From contig JACPZE010000029.1 in the NCBI GenBank assembly GCA_016195685.1, positions 1 through 54,877 on the forward strand: a DNA stretch of 54,877 nucleotides. Reading direction: 5' to 3'. This DNA is from Candidatus Gottesmanbacteria bacterium. GTDB taxonomy: Bacteria > Patescibacteriota > Microgenomatia > 2-02-FULL-39-11. The position numbers and the translations under genes were made by a program. Below the pieces are notes generated by a model. It was not told the DNA's origin, ran no database searches, and was given only the letters and a program-made list of their open reading frames with translations. This document shows positions 27,202 to 35,429 of the stretch, piece after piece. Position 1 is the stretch's first letter. The number at the start of each line of letters is the position of its first letter.

Positions 27202-27861
27202 ATGATTACATCAATTTTAGGTACAAAAATCATTCAATCTCAGGCATTTACAACTGAGGGGAAAAGGATTCCAGTTACGAAAGTATTAGCTGGACCATGT
27301 TTAGTGGTTAACATAAAGACTAAAATAAATGATGGTTATGATGCCGTCCAGATTGGTCTTGGCCAAAGACGAATTATTACCGTCACTAAGCCACAATTAG
27401 GTAATCTCAAAAAAGCGGGGTTGGAAAAAAATCCACCCCGTTTTTTAAAGGAAATAAAAATCGAGAATGCAACAATGGACAATGAAACAATGGAAAAATT
27501 AAAACCAGGGACGGTTATTAATGTTAATGACGTATTAAAACCCGGTGACACAATTCAAGTTACGGGGATATCCAAGGGTAAAGGATTTCAAGGTGTTGTG
27601 AAGAGACATCATTTCCGAGGCGGACCCAGAACTCATGGACAATCGGATCGGGAACGTGCGCCGGGTTCCATAGGTTCCACTACTACCCCAGGGCGAGTTT
27701 ACAAAGGAAAAAGAATGGCTGGGAGGATGGGTAATGATCGTGTAACACTAAAAAATCTAAAAGTAGTATCAATAGATGCAGAGAAAAATATCTTGACAAT
27801 TTCAGGTTTAGTGCCGGGTGGTAGGAATGCTCTTTTGATTATAAAGAAGACGAGTTCTTAA
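27202..27861 (+). CDS. rplC: Large ribosomal subunit protein L3
   Basis: A 219-residue protein of typical L3 length, with GKGFQGVVKRHHFRGGPRTHG (about 127-147, including the methylatable-Gln region) and GRVYKGKRMAGRMG. L3 binds near the peptidyl transferase centre and helps start 50S assembly. No Shine-Dalgarno is visible: the ATG follows directly after the terminator's T-run and TATCTAG. Its expression therefore depends on read-through of that hairpin. Confidence 0.97.
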   Translation: MITSILGTKIIQSQAFTTEGKRIPVTKVLAGPCLVVNIKTKINDGYDAVQIGLGQRRIITVTKPQLGNLKKAGLEKNPPRFLKEIKIENATMDNETMEKLKPGTVINVNDVLKPGDTIQVTGISKGKGFQGVVKRHHFRGGPRTHGQSDRERAPGSIGSTTTPGRVYKGKRMAGRMGNDRVTLKNLKVVSIDAEKNILTISGLVPGGRNALLIIKKTSS

Positions 27862-27870
27862 ATTTAAATA

Positions 27871-27925
27871 TGTTTACACTAAGCCCTTCGAAAACTCAGG
27901 GTAAACGCTGAAAGGAGCGAATGTG
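27871..27925 (+). repeat. SD-bearing palindromic repeat before rplD
   Basis: GTTTACACTAAGCCCTTCG faces CTCAGGGTAAAC, and GAAAGGAGCGAATGTG follows. The end of the element supplies the Shine-Dalgarno AAAGGAG and the GTG start of rplD. Shorter forms of the same cassette precede rplV, rplF and rplM. Confidence 0.75.
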
Positions 27926-28750
27926 CCGAACAAAAAAACAATTAAAACAGAAAAAACTCAAGTAAGGCCTAAAACTGATCTCAAAACTGAAGTCTATAAT
28001 CTTTCCGGAGAAATTGTAGGTAAGTTGTCTCTTCCAGGAGAAATTTTTGCAGTGAAAGGCAGTAACCATCTTCTTGCTCAAGCTGTCAGAGTTTATCAAG
28101 CCAATAAAAGGTTAGGTACCCATGACAGTAAAACTAGATCAGAAGTGGTAGGTTCTACCCGTAAAATATACCGACAAAAAGGTACCGGTCGCGCAAGGCA
28201 TGGTAGTATCACTGCGCCTATATTTGTCGGGGGTGGAGTTGCACATGGTCCTCATCCCAGAGATTATTCCTTGACCTTACCCCAAAAAATGAAGAAAGCC
28301 GCACTTTTTGCAGTGTTATCTGATAAATTGCACAACGGATCGCTTAAAGTTGTCAGAGGTTTTGAAAAAATCGCATTGAAAACTAAAATAATGAATGAAA
28401 CTTTAAATAATTTAAAGTTTAATGAGGAAACAAAGAAAAAAGAAAATATTCTTCTGATCACGTCAGAAAATCTAAAAAACATAATTCTCTCTGGCAGGAA
28501 TATAGATAACTTAACTATTGAAAACGTAAAATTATTAAATACTTTGAAAGTCATTTCTCATAGGAATTTACTACTTATGGAAGAGGCGGTACCTGTATTA
28601 GCGAGTCATTTTCTTTCCCAGAATAAACAAAAACTTCTTTCCGGTATTTCAACCAAAAAAGAAAAAGTAGTAAAAAAATCAGCCTCAACTAAAAACAGAT
28701 CAGCCAAAAAAGAAATCAAGCCAACAAAAAAACTGAAAGCTAAAAAATAA
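27923..28750 (+). CDS. rplD: Large ribosomal subunit protein L4
   Basis: A 275-residue protein, longer than the usual 200-210. The core has the extended-loop block KQKGTGRARHGS (near 78-89) and GGGVAHGPHPRDYS. The extra length is a Lys/Ser/Ala-rich basic tail of about 45 residues (from SGISTKKEKVV). L4 lines the nascent-peptide tunnel. In some bacteria L4 represses its own operon, relevant to the leader before rplC. The GTG start is provided by the preceding repeat. Confidence 0.96.
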   Translation: MPNKKTIKTEKTQVRPKTDLKTEVYNLSGEIVGKLSLPGEIFAVKGSNHLLAQAVRVYQANKRLGTHDSKTRSEVVGSTRKIYRQKGTGRARHGSITAPIFVGGGVAHGPHPRDYSLTLPQKMKKAALFAVLSDKLHNGSLKVVRGFEKIALKTKIMNETLNNLKFNEETKKKENILLITSENLKNIILSGRNIDNLTIENVKLLNTLKVISHRNLLLMEEAVPVLASHFLSQNKQKLLSGISTKKEKVVKKSASTKNRSAKKEIKPTKKLKAKK

Positions 28751-28752
28751 AT

Positions 28753-29052
28753 ATGATTATCGCAAACATTATTAGAAAACCTATCATTACAGAAAGATCT
28801 TTGATTGATGCTAGACTTGGAGTTTTTACATTTGAAGTGGATAAAAACGCCAATAAACACCAGATCAAAGAAAAAATAGAAAACCTTTTTAAAGTGCACG
28901 TAAAAAAAATCACCAGCGCAAATTTCAAAGGTAAAAAAAGATTAGTCGGTAAAAAAAGAACCCCTGTATATCAACCTGACAGGAAAAAAGTTTGGGTGAG
29001 GTTAGCAAAAGACGAGAAAATCGATTTATTTGAAGTAGGAGAGAAAAAATGA
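28753..29052 (+). CDS. rplW: Large ribosomal subunit protein L23
   Basis: A 99-residue protein with IRKPIITERSL at the N-terminus and the conserved FEVDKNANKHQIKEKIE block. L23 sits at the tunnel exit, where trigger factor and SRP dock. Its stop overlaps the rplB start (ATGA), so the two are translationally coupled. Confidence 0.96.
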   Translation: MIIANIIRKPIITERSLIDARLGVFTFEVDKNANKHQIKEKIENLFKVHVKKITSANFKGKKRLVGKKRTPVYQPDRKKVWVRLAKDEKIDLFEVGEKK

Positions 29053-29816
29053 ATACATCAACTTATTTCCACCCGGAAAAAACGTTGATGGCAATACTAC
29101 CGAAGAATTCAGGTAGGAATAATATTGGTCATGTAACAAGTAGGCATCAAGGCGGTAGAGAAAAACGTTACTATAGAGCTATTGATTTCAAAAGAAATAA
29201 ATATGATATTGTTGGTCGTGTAATTACATTTGAATATGATCCGAACAGAAATGTTGATATCTCGCTTATACATTATGCTGATGGAGAAAAAAGATATATT
29301 TTAAGACCAGTAGGACTTAATATTGGTGACAGTGTTTCTTCTGGAGAAAATGTTGAAGTGAAAGTGGGAAATAGTTTACCGCTTAGCCAGGTTCCGTTGG
29401 GCACGCCAATCCATAATCTGGAGTTATCCAAGGGTCGAGGAGCTCAAATAGTGCGTGGGGCAGGTACGATGGCTGTAGTGTTGTCGAAAGAAGGTAAATT
29501 CGCCCAAGTAAAATTGCCATCAGGAGAAGTCAGGAAAATTGATGTAGGTTGTCATGCTACTATCGGTCAGATCTCTAATCTAGATTGGAAGAATAAAAAT
29601 TTGGGTAAAGCCGGTAGATCAAGACATATGGGGATTAGGCCAAAAGTCCGAGGAACAGCCCAGAACCCGCGTTCTCATCCTCACGGTGGAGGAGAAGGTA
29701 GAAGCGGTGAAGGATTAAAACAAGCAAAAACTCCTTGGGGTAAACCGGCAAGAGGTTTAAAGACACGCAAGAAGAATAAATATAGTAATCGTTATATAGT
29801 ACAAAGGAGAAAATAA
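29049..29816 (+). CDS. rplB: Large ribosomal subunit protein L2
   Basis: A 255-residue protein; L2 is usually about 273. The N-terminus is about 19 residues short: the protein begins just before PEKTL...SGRNNIG. The rest is intact, including [31 protein letters not shown] and the [13 protein letters not shown] loop near the peptidyl transferase centre (the His of this loop is the classic conserved residue). The start overlaps the rplW stop. Confidence 0.97.
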   Translation: MNTSTYFHPEKTLMAILPKNSGRNNIGHVTSRHQGGREKRYYRAIDFKRNKYDIVGRVITFEYDPNRNVDISLIHYADGEKRYILRPVGLNIGDSVSSGENVEVKVGNSLPLSQVPLGTPIHNLELSKGRGAQIVRGAGTMAVVLSKEGKFAQVKLPSGEVRKIDVGCHATIGQISNLDWKNKNLGKAGRSRHMGIRPKVRGTAQNPRSHPHGGGEGRSGEGLKQAKTPWGKPARGLKTRKKNKYSNRYIVQRRK

Positions 29817-29818
29817 AA

Positions 29819-30103
29819 ATGTCTAGATCTAGTAAAAAAGGACCATATATAGATAAAAGATTACTGAAAAAAGTTATAATCCAAAAAAATTCCGGTCAAA
29901 ATACGCCGATAAAAACATGGTCAAGAGCTTGCCAGATTCCGCCAGATTTTGTCGGTCACAAATTTGCAGTTTACAACGGTAAGAATTTTATCGAGGTATT
30001 TGTAAGCGAAGGTATGGTAGGACATAGACTTGGAGAATTCTCTCAAACAAGAACATTCCGAGGTCATGGTCAAGTGACTAAGAGAATTTTGGAAAAGACA
30101 TAA
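29819..30103 (+). CDS. rpsS: Small ribosomal subunit protein S19
   Basis: A 94-residue protein of normal length: [12 protein letters not shown] at the N-terminus, then [24 protein letters not shown], and a conserved [18 protein letters not shown] end. S19 binds the 16S rRNA head with S13. It starts two bases after rplB. Confidence 0.98.
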   Translation: MSRSSKKGPYIDKRLLKKVIIQKNSGQNTPIKTWSRACQIPPDFVGHKFAVYNGKNFIEVFVSEGMVGHRLGEFSQTRTFRGHGQVTKRILEKT

Positions 30104-30107
30104 TATT

Positions 30108-30142
30108 ATGTTTACACTGAACGAATTAAAGGAGTGAACGTG
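30108..30142 (+). repeat. SD-bearing repeat before rplV
   Basis: ATGTTTACACTGAACGA, then ATTAAAGGAGTGAACGTG. AAAGGAG lies five bases before the GTG at 30140, exactly as in the rplD and rplF copies. Confidence 0.75.
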
Positions 30143-30520
30143 GAAATTATTGCACAAATAAAATATTTGCACATCTCGCCTAAAAAAATGAAAGCTTTAG
30201 CGAGAATTGTCGTGGGTTTAAATCCTGCTGATGCAGTAGAAAAGTTGCTTTTGGGTAGCGGTAAGGGTACAAGATTACTGTTACAAGCTATAAAATCTGC
30301 ACAAGCTGACGCCCAAAATAATCTGAAACTTGATGTAGCAACCTTAACAATCAAATCAGTCTCTATTTTGAAAGGGCCAGCGATGAAGAGGTTTCAACCG
30401 GTTTCCAGAGGTATGGCCCATTCGATAAAAAAAAGGATGTCACATATCACAGTAGTGTTAACTCAAAAAGAAGCTAAGGTAGTAAAAAAATTAGAAGAAC
30501 CTAAAAAGGAGAACATTTAA
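30140..30520 (+). CDS. rplV: Large ribosomal subunit protein L22
   Basis: 126 residues from the GTG at 30140 (MEIIAQIKYLHISPKKMKAL). A GTG at 30134 is too close to the ribosome-binding site. The core has LLGSGKGTRLLLQAIKSAQADAQNN and the beta-hairpin region GPAMKRFQPVSRGMAHSIKKR, which reaches into the exit tunnel. It ends with a short Lys/Glu-rich tail. It lies two bases before rpsC. Confidence 0.96.
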   Translation: MEIIAQIKYLHISPKKMKALARIVVGLNPADAVEKLLLGSGKGTRLLLQAIKSAQADAQNNLKLDVATLTIKSVSILKGPAMKRFQPVSRGMAHSIKKRMSHITVVLTQKEAKVVKKLEEPKKENI

Positions 30521-30522
30521 TT

Positions 30523-31185
30523 ATGGGTAAGAAAATACATCCAAAAGGTTTTAGGCTCGGTCCATTATATACTTGGGATTCCCGCTGGTTTGCGGGTGGT
30601 CAACAATACAATCAATTTGTGATTGAAGATGCCAGGATTAGGCGATTACTTCTTCAGAAATTACAGCCTGCGGGAGTAGCAAAAGTTGAGATTGAGCGTT
30701 CGATAAATAAAATTAATATTACTTTACATGTGGTGAGACCTGGTATGGTTATCGGACGTGGGGGTCAGGGTATGGAGGAAATCAAAAAGTTCACTCAACA
30801 AGTTATCTTAAAACATAGAAAAACCTTTAAACAATTGGGTAAACAAGCTGCTTTTAAGTTAGATGTGAAAGTAGAACCGGTGAAAGATCCATATCTGAAT
30901 TCATACTTTTTGGCCAATCAAATTGCGGAGCAAATAGCAAAAAGACTTCCTCATAAAAGAGTAGTCCATTTTGCTCTTGAAAAAGTGATGACAGCTGGAG
31001 CAAAAGGCGTAAAAATTATTCTTTCCGGAAGGATAAATGGAGCTGAAATTTCACGTAGGGAAACTTACAAAATTGGGACAATACCACTATCAACTATCCG
31101 TGAAGATGTTGATTTTACGGCTGTGCCATCATTGACTAAATCAGGATATGTGGGTGTAAAAGTATGGATATGTCGTAAGAGTTAG
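30523..31185 (+). CDS. rpsC: Small ribosomal subunit protein S3
   Basis: A 220-residue protein of usual length. It starts MGKKIHPKGFRLG, has the KH loop GMVIGRGGQGMEEIKK (near 77-92), and has the C-terminal domain with AKGVKIILSGRINGAEISRRE. S3 is at the mRNA entry channel and helps unwind mRNA. After its stop comes an 85-base gap with an inverted repeat. Confidence 0.98.
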   Translation: MGKKIHPKGFRLGPLYTWDSRWFAGGQQYNQFVIEDARIRRLLLQKLQPAGVAKVEIERSINKINITLHVVRPGMVIGRGGQGMEEIKKFTQQVILKHRKTFKQLGKQAAFKLDVKVEPVKDPYLNSYFLANQIAEQIAKRLPHKRVVHFALEKVMTAGAKGVKIILSGRINGAEISRRETYKIGTIPLSTIREDVDFTAVPSLTKSGYVGVKVWICRKS

Positions 31186-31186
31186 T

Positions 31187-31266
31187 TTGTTAATTAGTTA
31201 CTTGGTTACTTAGTAGATATTAATAATTTTTCTAAGTAACAAATAACAAAGTAACTAAGTAACTTT
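31187..31266 (+). repeat. TTAGTTA-type inverted repeat between rpsC and rplP
   Basis: TTAGTTACTTGGTTACTTAG on the left faces CTAAGTAAC and AAAGTAACTAAGTAAC on the right. The arms can form an AT-rich hairpin around GATATTAATAATTTTT. It fills the gap before rplP. Confidence 0.7.
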
Positions 31267-31270
31267 AATT

Positions 31271-31675
31271 ATGTTAGTACCAAAAAGAGCAAAATACAGA
31301 AAACAATTTAGAGGCACCATGGGTGGAGTTGCCAGTCGCGGAACGCAGGTCAATTTCGGAGAATATGGGCTGAAGGCTTTTGAGTCAGGTTGGGTTTCTT
31401 CCCGTCAGATAGAATCTGCGAGAAAAGTGATGACTCGTTTTACGGCCAAAGGAGGTCGTGTTTGGATTCGAATATTTCCTGATAAACCGGTATCAGATAA
31501 ACCTCCGGAAGTCAGAATGGGTGGAGGAAAAGGGGATGTAGTAGATTATGTAGCAGTGATAAAACCCGGCAGAATTCTTTTTGAAATGGGAGGTTTAGAA
31601 GAATCATTGGCCCGTGAAGCCTTGGAGTCGGCTGCCAGCAAATTACCTATTCAGGCTAAATTTGTAAAAAGATAA
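31271..31675 (+). CDS. rplP: Large ribosomal subunit protein L16
   Basis: A 134-residue protein of normal length. It has the conserved start [15 protein letters not shown], the [23 protein letters not shown] block and the [24 protein letters not shown] loop region. L16 contacts tRNA at the A-site elbow. It begins after the repeat with no clear Shine-Dalgarno site. Confidence 0.98.
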   Translation: MLVPKRAKYRKQFRGTMGGVASRGTQVNFGEYGLKAFESGWVSSRQIESARKVMTRFTAKGGRVWIRIFPDKPVSDKPPEVRMGGGKGDVVDYVAVIKPGRILFEMGGLEESLAREALESAASKLPIQAKFVKR

Positions 31676-31706
31676 ATATATTTATAACGGTTAGTTAAAA
31701 AATAAT

Positions 31707-31913
31707 ATGAAAAAGAGTCAAATTAAAGAATTAAATGCGAAAACAGAAGCAGAATTAAACAAAATGCTTTCTAGCCAAAAAGAAGACTTGGCTAAAATAA
31801 TGATTGAGCTGCAGTCTAAAAAGTTGAAAAATGTTGCTTTAGTGACCAACAAGAAAAAAATGATTGCAGTAATTTCAACAAAACTTACTGAAAAGGAGTT
31901 AGCAAAAGTATGA
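31707..31913 (+). CDS. rpmC: Large ribosomal subunit protein L29
   Basis: A 68-residue helical hairpin with the expected ELNAKTEAELNKML and the IMIELQSKKLKNVALVTNKKKMIA segment. L29 pairs with L23 at the tunnel exit. The stop overlaps the rpsQ start (ATGA). Confidence 0.93.
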   Translation: MKKSQIKELNAKTEAELNKMLSSQKEDLAKIMIELQSKKLKNVALVTNKKKMIAVISTKLTEKELAKV

Positions 31914-32137
31914 AAAATATAATTGGAAAAATAGTCTCAACCAAGATGATGAAAACTATAGTAGTAGAAGTGGCAAGACAAAGAGTCCACCCTCTTTACA
32001 AGAAAATCATGAGAAGAACGGCACGGATTAAAGTACATAACGAGGATGAGACATTAAAAGTTGGCGATATGGTTAAGATTACCTCAACGAGACCATTATC
32101 AAAGACTAAACATTTTAAAGTGACAGGAAAAATATGA
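31910..32137 (+). CDS. rpsQ: Small ribosomal subunit protein S17
   Basis: A 75-residue OB-fold protein with [37 protein letters not shown] and [15 protein letters not shown]. It binds 16S helices 7 and 11. Its start overlaps rpmC and its stop overlaps rplN. Confidence 0.96.
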   Translation: MKNIIGKIVSTKMMKTIVVEVARQRVHPLYKKIMRRTARIKVHNEDETLKVGDMVKITSTRPLSKTKHFKVTGKI

Positions 32138-32508
32138 TTCAACTGCGTTCTATTTTAGACGTTGCAGATAATACCGGAGCACATAGACTATCAGTGATCC
32201 AGGTAATGGGTCACGGAAACCGTAAAATTGCTTATATAGGAGACATTATAAATTGCGTTGTCAAAAAAGCAGATGCGGAGGGAATGGTAAAAACAAGTGA
32301 AAAGGTAAAGGCAGTACTTGTGCGAACCAGAAAAGAAAAAAGAAGAACAGACGGGTCTTATATAAGATTTGATGATAATGCAGCTGTAATTATAGATAAC
32401 CAAAAAGATAAAAATCCAAAAGGGACAAGAATTTTCGGGCCAATTGCCCGTGAGCTTAAAGATCTGGGTTTTGCCAAAATTGTATCTATGGCGCAGGAGG
32501 TATATTGA
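32134..32508 (+). CDS. rplN: Large ribosomal subunit protein L14
   Basis: A 124-residue protein: [38 protein letters not shown], and an [25 protein letters not shown] end. It lies at the subunit interface. It overlaps rpsQ by four bases and ends in TGA, one base before the ATG of rplX. Confidence 0.98.
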   Translation: MIQLRSILDVADNTGAHRLSVIQVMGHGNRKIAYIGDIINCVVKKADAEGMVKTSEKVKAVLVRTRKEKRRTDGSYIRFDDNAAVIIDNQKDKNPKGTRIFGPIARELKDLGFAKIVSMAQEVY

Positions 32509-32509
32509 T

Positions 32510-32815
32510 ATGAAACTATTAAAAGGTGACGAAGTTATTATTACGACAGGAAAAGATAAAGGTAAAAAAGGCAAAATAGAAAAGATTTTACATAAGCAGG
32601 GTAAAATTGTCCTGCCGGGATTAAATATATACAAGAGGCATCTGAAAAAAAGAGATGAGAAAAACCCGGGAGGAATAGTAGAGTTTAGTAGACCAGTTCC
32701 GGTTGGGAATGTCGCTATTATATGTCCTAAATGCGCAAAACCAACAAGGATAGGTTACAAATTAACAGGAGATAAAAAAGTACGCATTTGCCGAAAATGC
32801 AAAGCGACGCTATAA
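32510..32815 (+). CDS. rplX: Large ribosomal subunit protein L24
   Basis: 101 residues from the ATG at 32510 (MKLLKGDEVIITTGKDKGKKG), behind GCAGGAGG inside the end of rplN. It carries the KOW motif and a CPKC...CRKC four-cysteine zinc-binding knuckle in the C-terminal half. L24 starts 50S assembly. Upstream in-frame codons inside rplN are not used, because the family begins at MKLLKGDEV. Confidence 0.96.
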   Translation: MKLLKGDEVIITTGKDKGKKGKIEKILHKQGKIVLPGLNIYKRHLKKRDEKNPGGIVEFSRPVPVGNVAIICPKCAKPTRIGYKLTGDKKVRICRKCKATL

Positions 32816-32819
32816 TCCT

Positions 32820-33389
32820 ATGTCACAACTATTTCAACAATACCAAACAGAGATAAAGAAAAAATTAGCAGAAGAATTAAACATCAAAAATGTCATGGCT
32901 ATTCCGAAACTTACGAAGGTTGTATTAAACTGTAGTTTAGGTGAAGCGCTGGAGAATAAAAAAGTAATCGAAGAAGTGACGAGTGAGTTTACCCAGATAG
33001 CCGGACAAAAACCAGTAATTACTCATGCCAAGCATGATATTTCTGCCTTCAAGCTAAGAAGAGGTGACGCAATTGGGATAAAAGTGACACTAAGAGGACA
33101 AAGGATGTATGATTTTGTTGAAAAGTTAGTGAAAATTGTACTTCCGAGAATTCGCGATTTCCGAGGAGTACCCAGTTCTGGTTTTGCCGGTTTCGGAGAT
33201 TACAGTTTGGGATTATCTGAGCAGATTGTATTTCCAGAAATAGAGTACAGCAAAGTAAGCAAGGTTAGAGGTCTACAAATAACTTTTGTGACGACAGGGA
33301 AAAATAAAGAGCAAACGAGTAAATTATTAGTGGCATTAGGGATGCCCTTCACTAAAGCTCAGGGTAAACCGTCTGTTATTAAAAATTAA
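32820..33389 (+). CDS. rplE: Large ribosomal subunit protein L5
   Basis: A 189-residue protein with the conserved IPKLTKVVLNCSLGEA, FKLRRGDAIGIKVTLRG and DFRGVPSSGFAGFGDYSLGLSEQIVFPE blocks. L5 holds 5S rRNA in the central protuberance. The family usually ends soon after GMPF; here a further TKAQGKPSVIKN tail is encoded by sequence closely resembling the repeat found before rplD, so a palindrome seems to have extended the reading frame. Confidence 0.96.
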   Translation: MSQLFQQYQTEIKKKLAEELNIKNVMAIPKLTKVVLNCSLGEALENKKVIEEVTSEFTQIAGQKPVITHAKHDISAFKLRRGDAIGIKVTLRGQRMYDFVEKLVKIVLPRIRDFRGVPSSGFAGFGDYSLGLSEQIVFPEIEYSKVSKVRGLQITFVTTGKNKEQTSKLLVALGMPFTKAQGKPSVIKN

Positions 33390-33414
33390 TATTTGTCCTG
33401 AGCGAGTGAAAGGA
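33345..33414 (+). repeat. Palindrome joining the rplE 3' end and the rpsN ribosome-binding site
   Basis: The left arm CCTTCACT-AAA-GCTCAGG lies in the last codons of rplE. The right arm CCTGAGC-G-AGTGAAAGG lies after the stop and contains the rpsN Shine-Dalgarno GAAAGGA. Seven plus about eight base pairs can form a stem over the rplE stop codon. Confidence 0.75.
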
Positions 33415-33422
33415 ATAAAAGT

Positions 33423-33608
33423 ATGGCAAAAGTATCTGACATAATTAAATTCAGGAAAAAACAAAAATTTAAAGTTCGAGCAAGAAATCGCTGTCAACTC
33501 TGTGGTAGAGCTAGAGGTTACATGAGAAAATTTGCACTGTGTAGACTTTGTTTTAGAGAAATGGCACATAGAGGAGAATTGCCAGGAGTTGTAAAAGCTT
33601 CTTGGTAA
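33423..33608 (+). CDS. rpsN: Small ribosomal subunit protein S14 (zinc-binding type)
   Basis: A 61-residue protein of the short, type-Z class. Zinc ligands are CQLCGR and CRLC (about residues 21-43), followed by [19 protein letters not shown]14 is in the 30S head. Its ribosome-binding site is part of the palindrome at the rplE end, which may affect its translation. Confidence 0.97.
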   Translation: MAKVSDIIKFRKKQKFKVRARNRCQLCGRARGYMRKFALCRLCFREMAHRGELPGVVKASW

Positions 33609-33643
33609 ATAAGAAACTTATATTATTAATTAATAAATAAAAT

Positions 33644-34039
33644 ATGCTAACAGATCCAATATCAGACTTATTGATCCAGATAAAAAATGGGTATATGGCC
33701 CGGAAAAAAAATGTTGTTGTAACACACAGTAATATAAAAAATGAGATTGCGCACCTTTTATCCAAAGAAGGATATGTCGGAAAAGTTGAAGTAAAAAATG
33801 TTGGAAAGGTGAAAAAAAATATCTCAATAGATCTTGTTTACATAGGTAAAGAACCGAGATTAACCGATGTGGTCAGAGTAAGTAAAATTGCAAGAAGAAT
33901 CTATGCAAAGAAAGGCACAATACCCAGAGTTTTAAGCGGCTTAGGTATGACAATTCTTTCCACATCAAGCGGTCTTATGACAGGTAAAGAAGCAAGGAAA
34001 AAGGGACTTGGTGGAGAGATAGTCTGTAAAGTTTGGTAA
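33644..34039 (+). CDS. rpsH: Small ribosomal subunit protein S8
   Basis: A 131-residue protein: MLTDPISDLLIQIKNGYMARK and the C-terminal GLGMTILSTSSGLMTGKEARKKGLGGEIVCKVW. S8 binds helix 21 of 16S rRNA; in E. coli it represses the spc operon. It is followed by an SD-bearing repeat before rplF. Confidence 0.98.
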   Translation: MLTDPISDLLIQIKNGYMARKKNVVVTHSNIKNEIAHLLSKEGYVGKVEVKNVGKVKKNISIDLVYIGKEPRLTDVVRVSKIARRIYAKKGTIPRVLSGLGMTILSTSSGLMTGKEARKKGLGGEIVCKVW

Positions 34040-34043
34040 AAAT

Positions 34044-34078
34044 ATGTTTACACTGAGCGACAGAAAGGAGCGAATGTG
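34044..34078 (+). repeat. SD-bearing repeat before rplF
   Basis: ATGTTTACACTGAGCGACAG, then AAAGGAGCGAATGTG. The last three bases are the rplF start codon. It is the cleanest copy of the cassette. Confidence 0.8.
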
Positions 34079-34630
34079 ACACGAATTGGAAGAAAACCGA
34101 TATCATTTGAAAACGATGTAAAAATTTCCCAAAATATGGGGATAATTTACGTGGAGGGACCTGTTGGAAAAATGGAACTTCCTGTACCATCCGAGATGGA
34201 AGTGAAAATCTCAGGAAATACTATAGAAATTGCAGAAAAAAACGGCGTTACCGCCAGAAACATTCAGGGTTTATTTCGCAGTTTATTACAAAATGCCGTA
34301 ACAGGAGTAAAGACTCAATGGAATAAAACTTTGGAATTAGTAGGAGTAGGATACAGAGCACAAACAAGCGGAACAGAATTAGAATTGAATTTAGGGTTTT
34401 CACATCCTATCAAAATGAAAGCACCAATGGGAATCACTTTTAAGGTTGTTGAAAATAAGATTATAGTCAGCGGGGCGGATAAATACATGGTAGGAGAAGT
34501 ATCTGCCATAATTCGGAAGTTAAAGCCGCCTGAACCTTATAAAGGTAAGGGTATTCGTTATGATAAAGAGTTTATTAGAAAGAAACTTGGTAAAGCTGCC
34601 AAAGCAGTAGGAGCTACCGGTGCTAAATAA
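34076..34630 (+). CDS. rplF: Large ribosomal subunit protein L6
   Basis: A 184-residue protein made of two related domains. It starts with MTRIGRKPI. The second domain has ELVGVGYRAQ, LNLGFSHPIKM, ISGADK-like VSGADKYMVGEVSAIIRKLKPPEPYKGKGIRY. L6 lies near the factor-binding site. The start codon is GTG, supplied by the repeat. rplR follows after two bases. Confidence 0.97.
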   Translation: MTRIGRKPISFENDVKISQNMGIIYVEGPVGKMELPVPSEMEVKISGNTIEIAEKNGVTARNIQGLFRSLLQNAVTGVKTQWNKTLELVGVGYRAQTSGTELELNLGFSHPIKMKAPMGITFKVVENKIIVSGADKYMVGEVSAIIRKLKPPEPYKGKGIRYDKEFIRKKLGKAAKAVGATGAK

Positions 34631-34632
34631 AT

Positions 34633-34992
34633 ATGAAAAACTCAAAAGCAAAAGGAAGAATTAAAAGAAGTATAAGGATCAGGGCAAAAATCGCCGGGTC
34701 AAAAGACAGACCCAGACTTTGCGTTTTTAGGTCAAGCCGCTATATATACGCTCAGATAATAGATGATGTAAGCGGTAAAACTCTAGTAGCTGCAAGTGAA
34801 AAAGAACTCAACATCAAAAAAGGCGAGAAAATTAAAAAGATTGAAAAGGCAAAATTAGTCGGTCAACTGCTGGTTAAAAAAGCCGTCAAAGCGAAAGTTG
34901 CAGCTGTGGTTTTTGACCGTAACGGTTATAAATATCATGGCAGAGTTAAATCTCTTGCAGAAGGTGTAAGGGAAGGAGGCTTAAAATTTTAA
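34633..34992 (+). CDS. rplR: Large ribosomal subunit protein L18
   Basis: A 119-residue protein with RIRAKIAGSKDRPRLCVFRSSRYIYAQIIDD and the terminal VVFDRNGYKYHGRVKSLAEGVREGGLKF. It binds 5S rRNA together with L5. rpsE starts two bases after its stop. Confidence 0.97.
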   Translation: MKNSKAKGRIKRSIRIRAKIAGSKDRPRLCVFRSSRYIYAQIIDDVSGKTLVAASEKELNIKKGEKIKKIEKAKLVGQLLVKKAVKAKVAAVVFDRNGYKYHGRVKSLAEGVREGGLKF

Positions 34993-34994
34993 TT

Positions 34995-35429
34995 ATGAAT
35001 GATGAATTTAATGAAAAAGTAATTCAAGTCAACCGGGTATCGAAAAAAACAACCGGAGGAAATAAGATTGGTTTTTCGGTTCTTATAGTTGTAGGCGACA
35101 AAAAAGGTAGGGTGGGAGTAGGTTTGGGCAAAGCAGCAGATGTTGCTTCTGCCGTGAGGAAAGGCTCTGCTTATGCCAGAAAACATATGATCACGGTTCC
35201 AATGGTAAAAACAACTATTCCGCACGAAATTAGGATAAAAATGGGAGCAGCCAAGATACTCCTGAAGCCAGCTCCGGCAGGTACTGGTATCCGTGCTGGT
35301 GGTGCGGTAAGGGCTGTAGTTGAAGCTGCAGGAATTCGCGATATCGTATCAAAAATATTAGGAACTGACAACAAAGCCTCAAATGTATACGCAACATTTG
35401 CAGCTTTAAGTAAACTCAAAACACTATGA
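34995..35429 (+). CDS. rpsE: Small ribosomal subunit protein S5
   Basis: A 144-residue protein, somewhat shorter than the usual 160-170 because the N- and C-terminal tails are short. Core: FSVLIVVGDKKGRVGVGLGKA, TIPHEIRIKMGAAKILLKPAPAGTGI and NVYATFAALSKL. S5 guards decoding accuracy and mRNA entry. It is followed directly by rplO (4-base overlap); the rpmD (L30) gene found here in most bacteria is absent. Confidence 0.97.
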   Translation: MNDEFNEKVIQVNRVSKKTTGGNKIGFSVLIVVGDKKGRVGVGLGKAADVASAVRKGSAYARKHMITVPMVKTTIPHEIRIKMGAAKILLKPAPAGTGIRAGGAVRAVVEAAGIRDIVSKILGTDNKASNVYATFAALSKLKTL

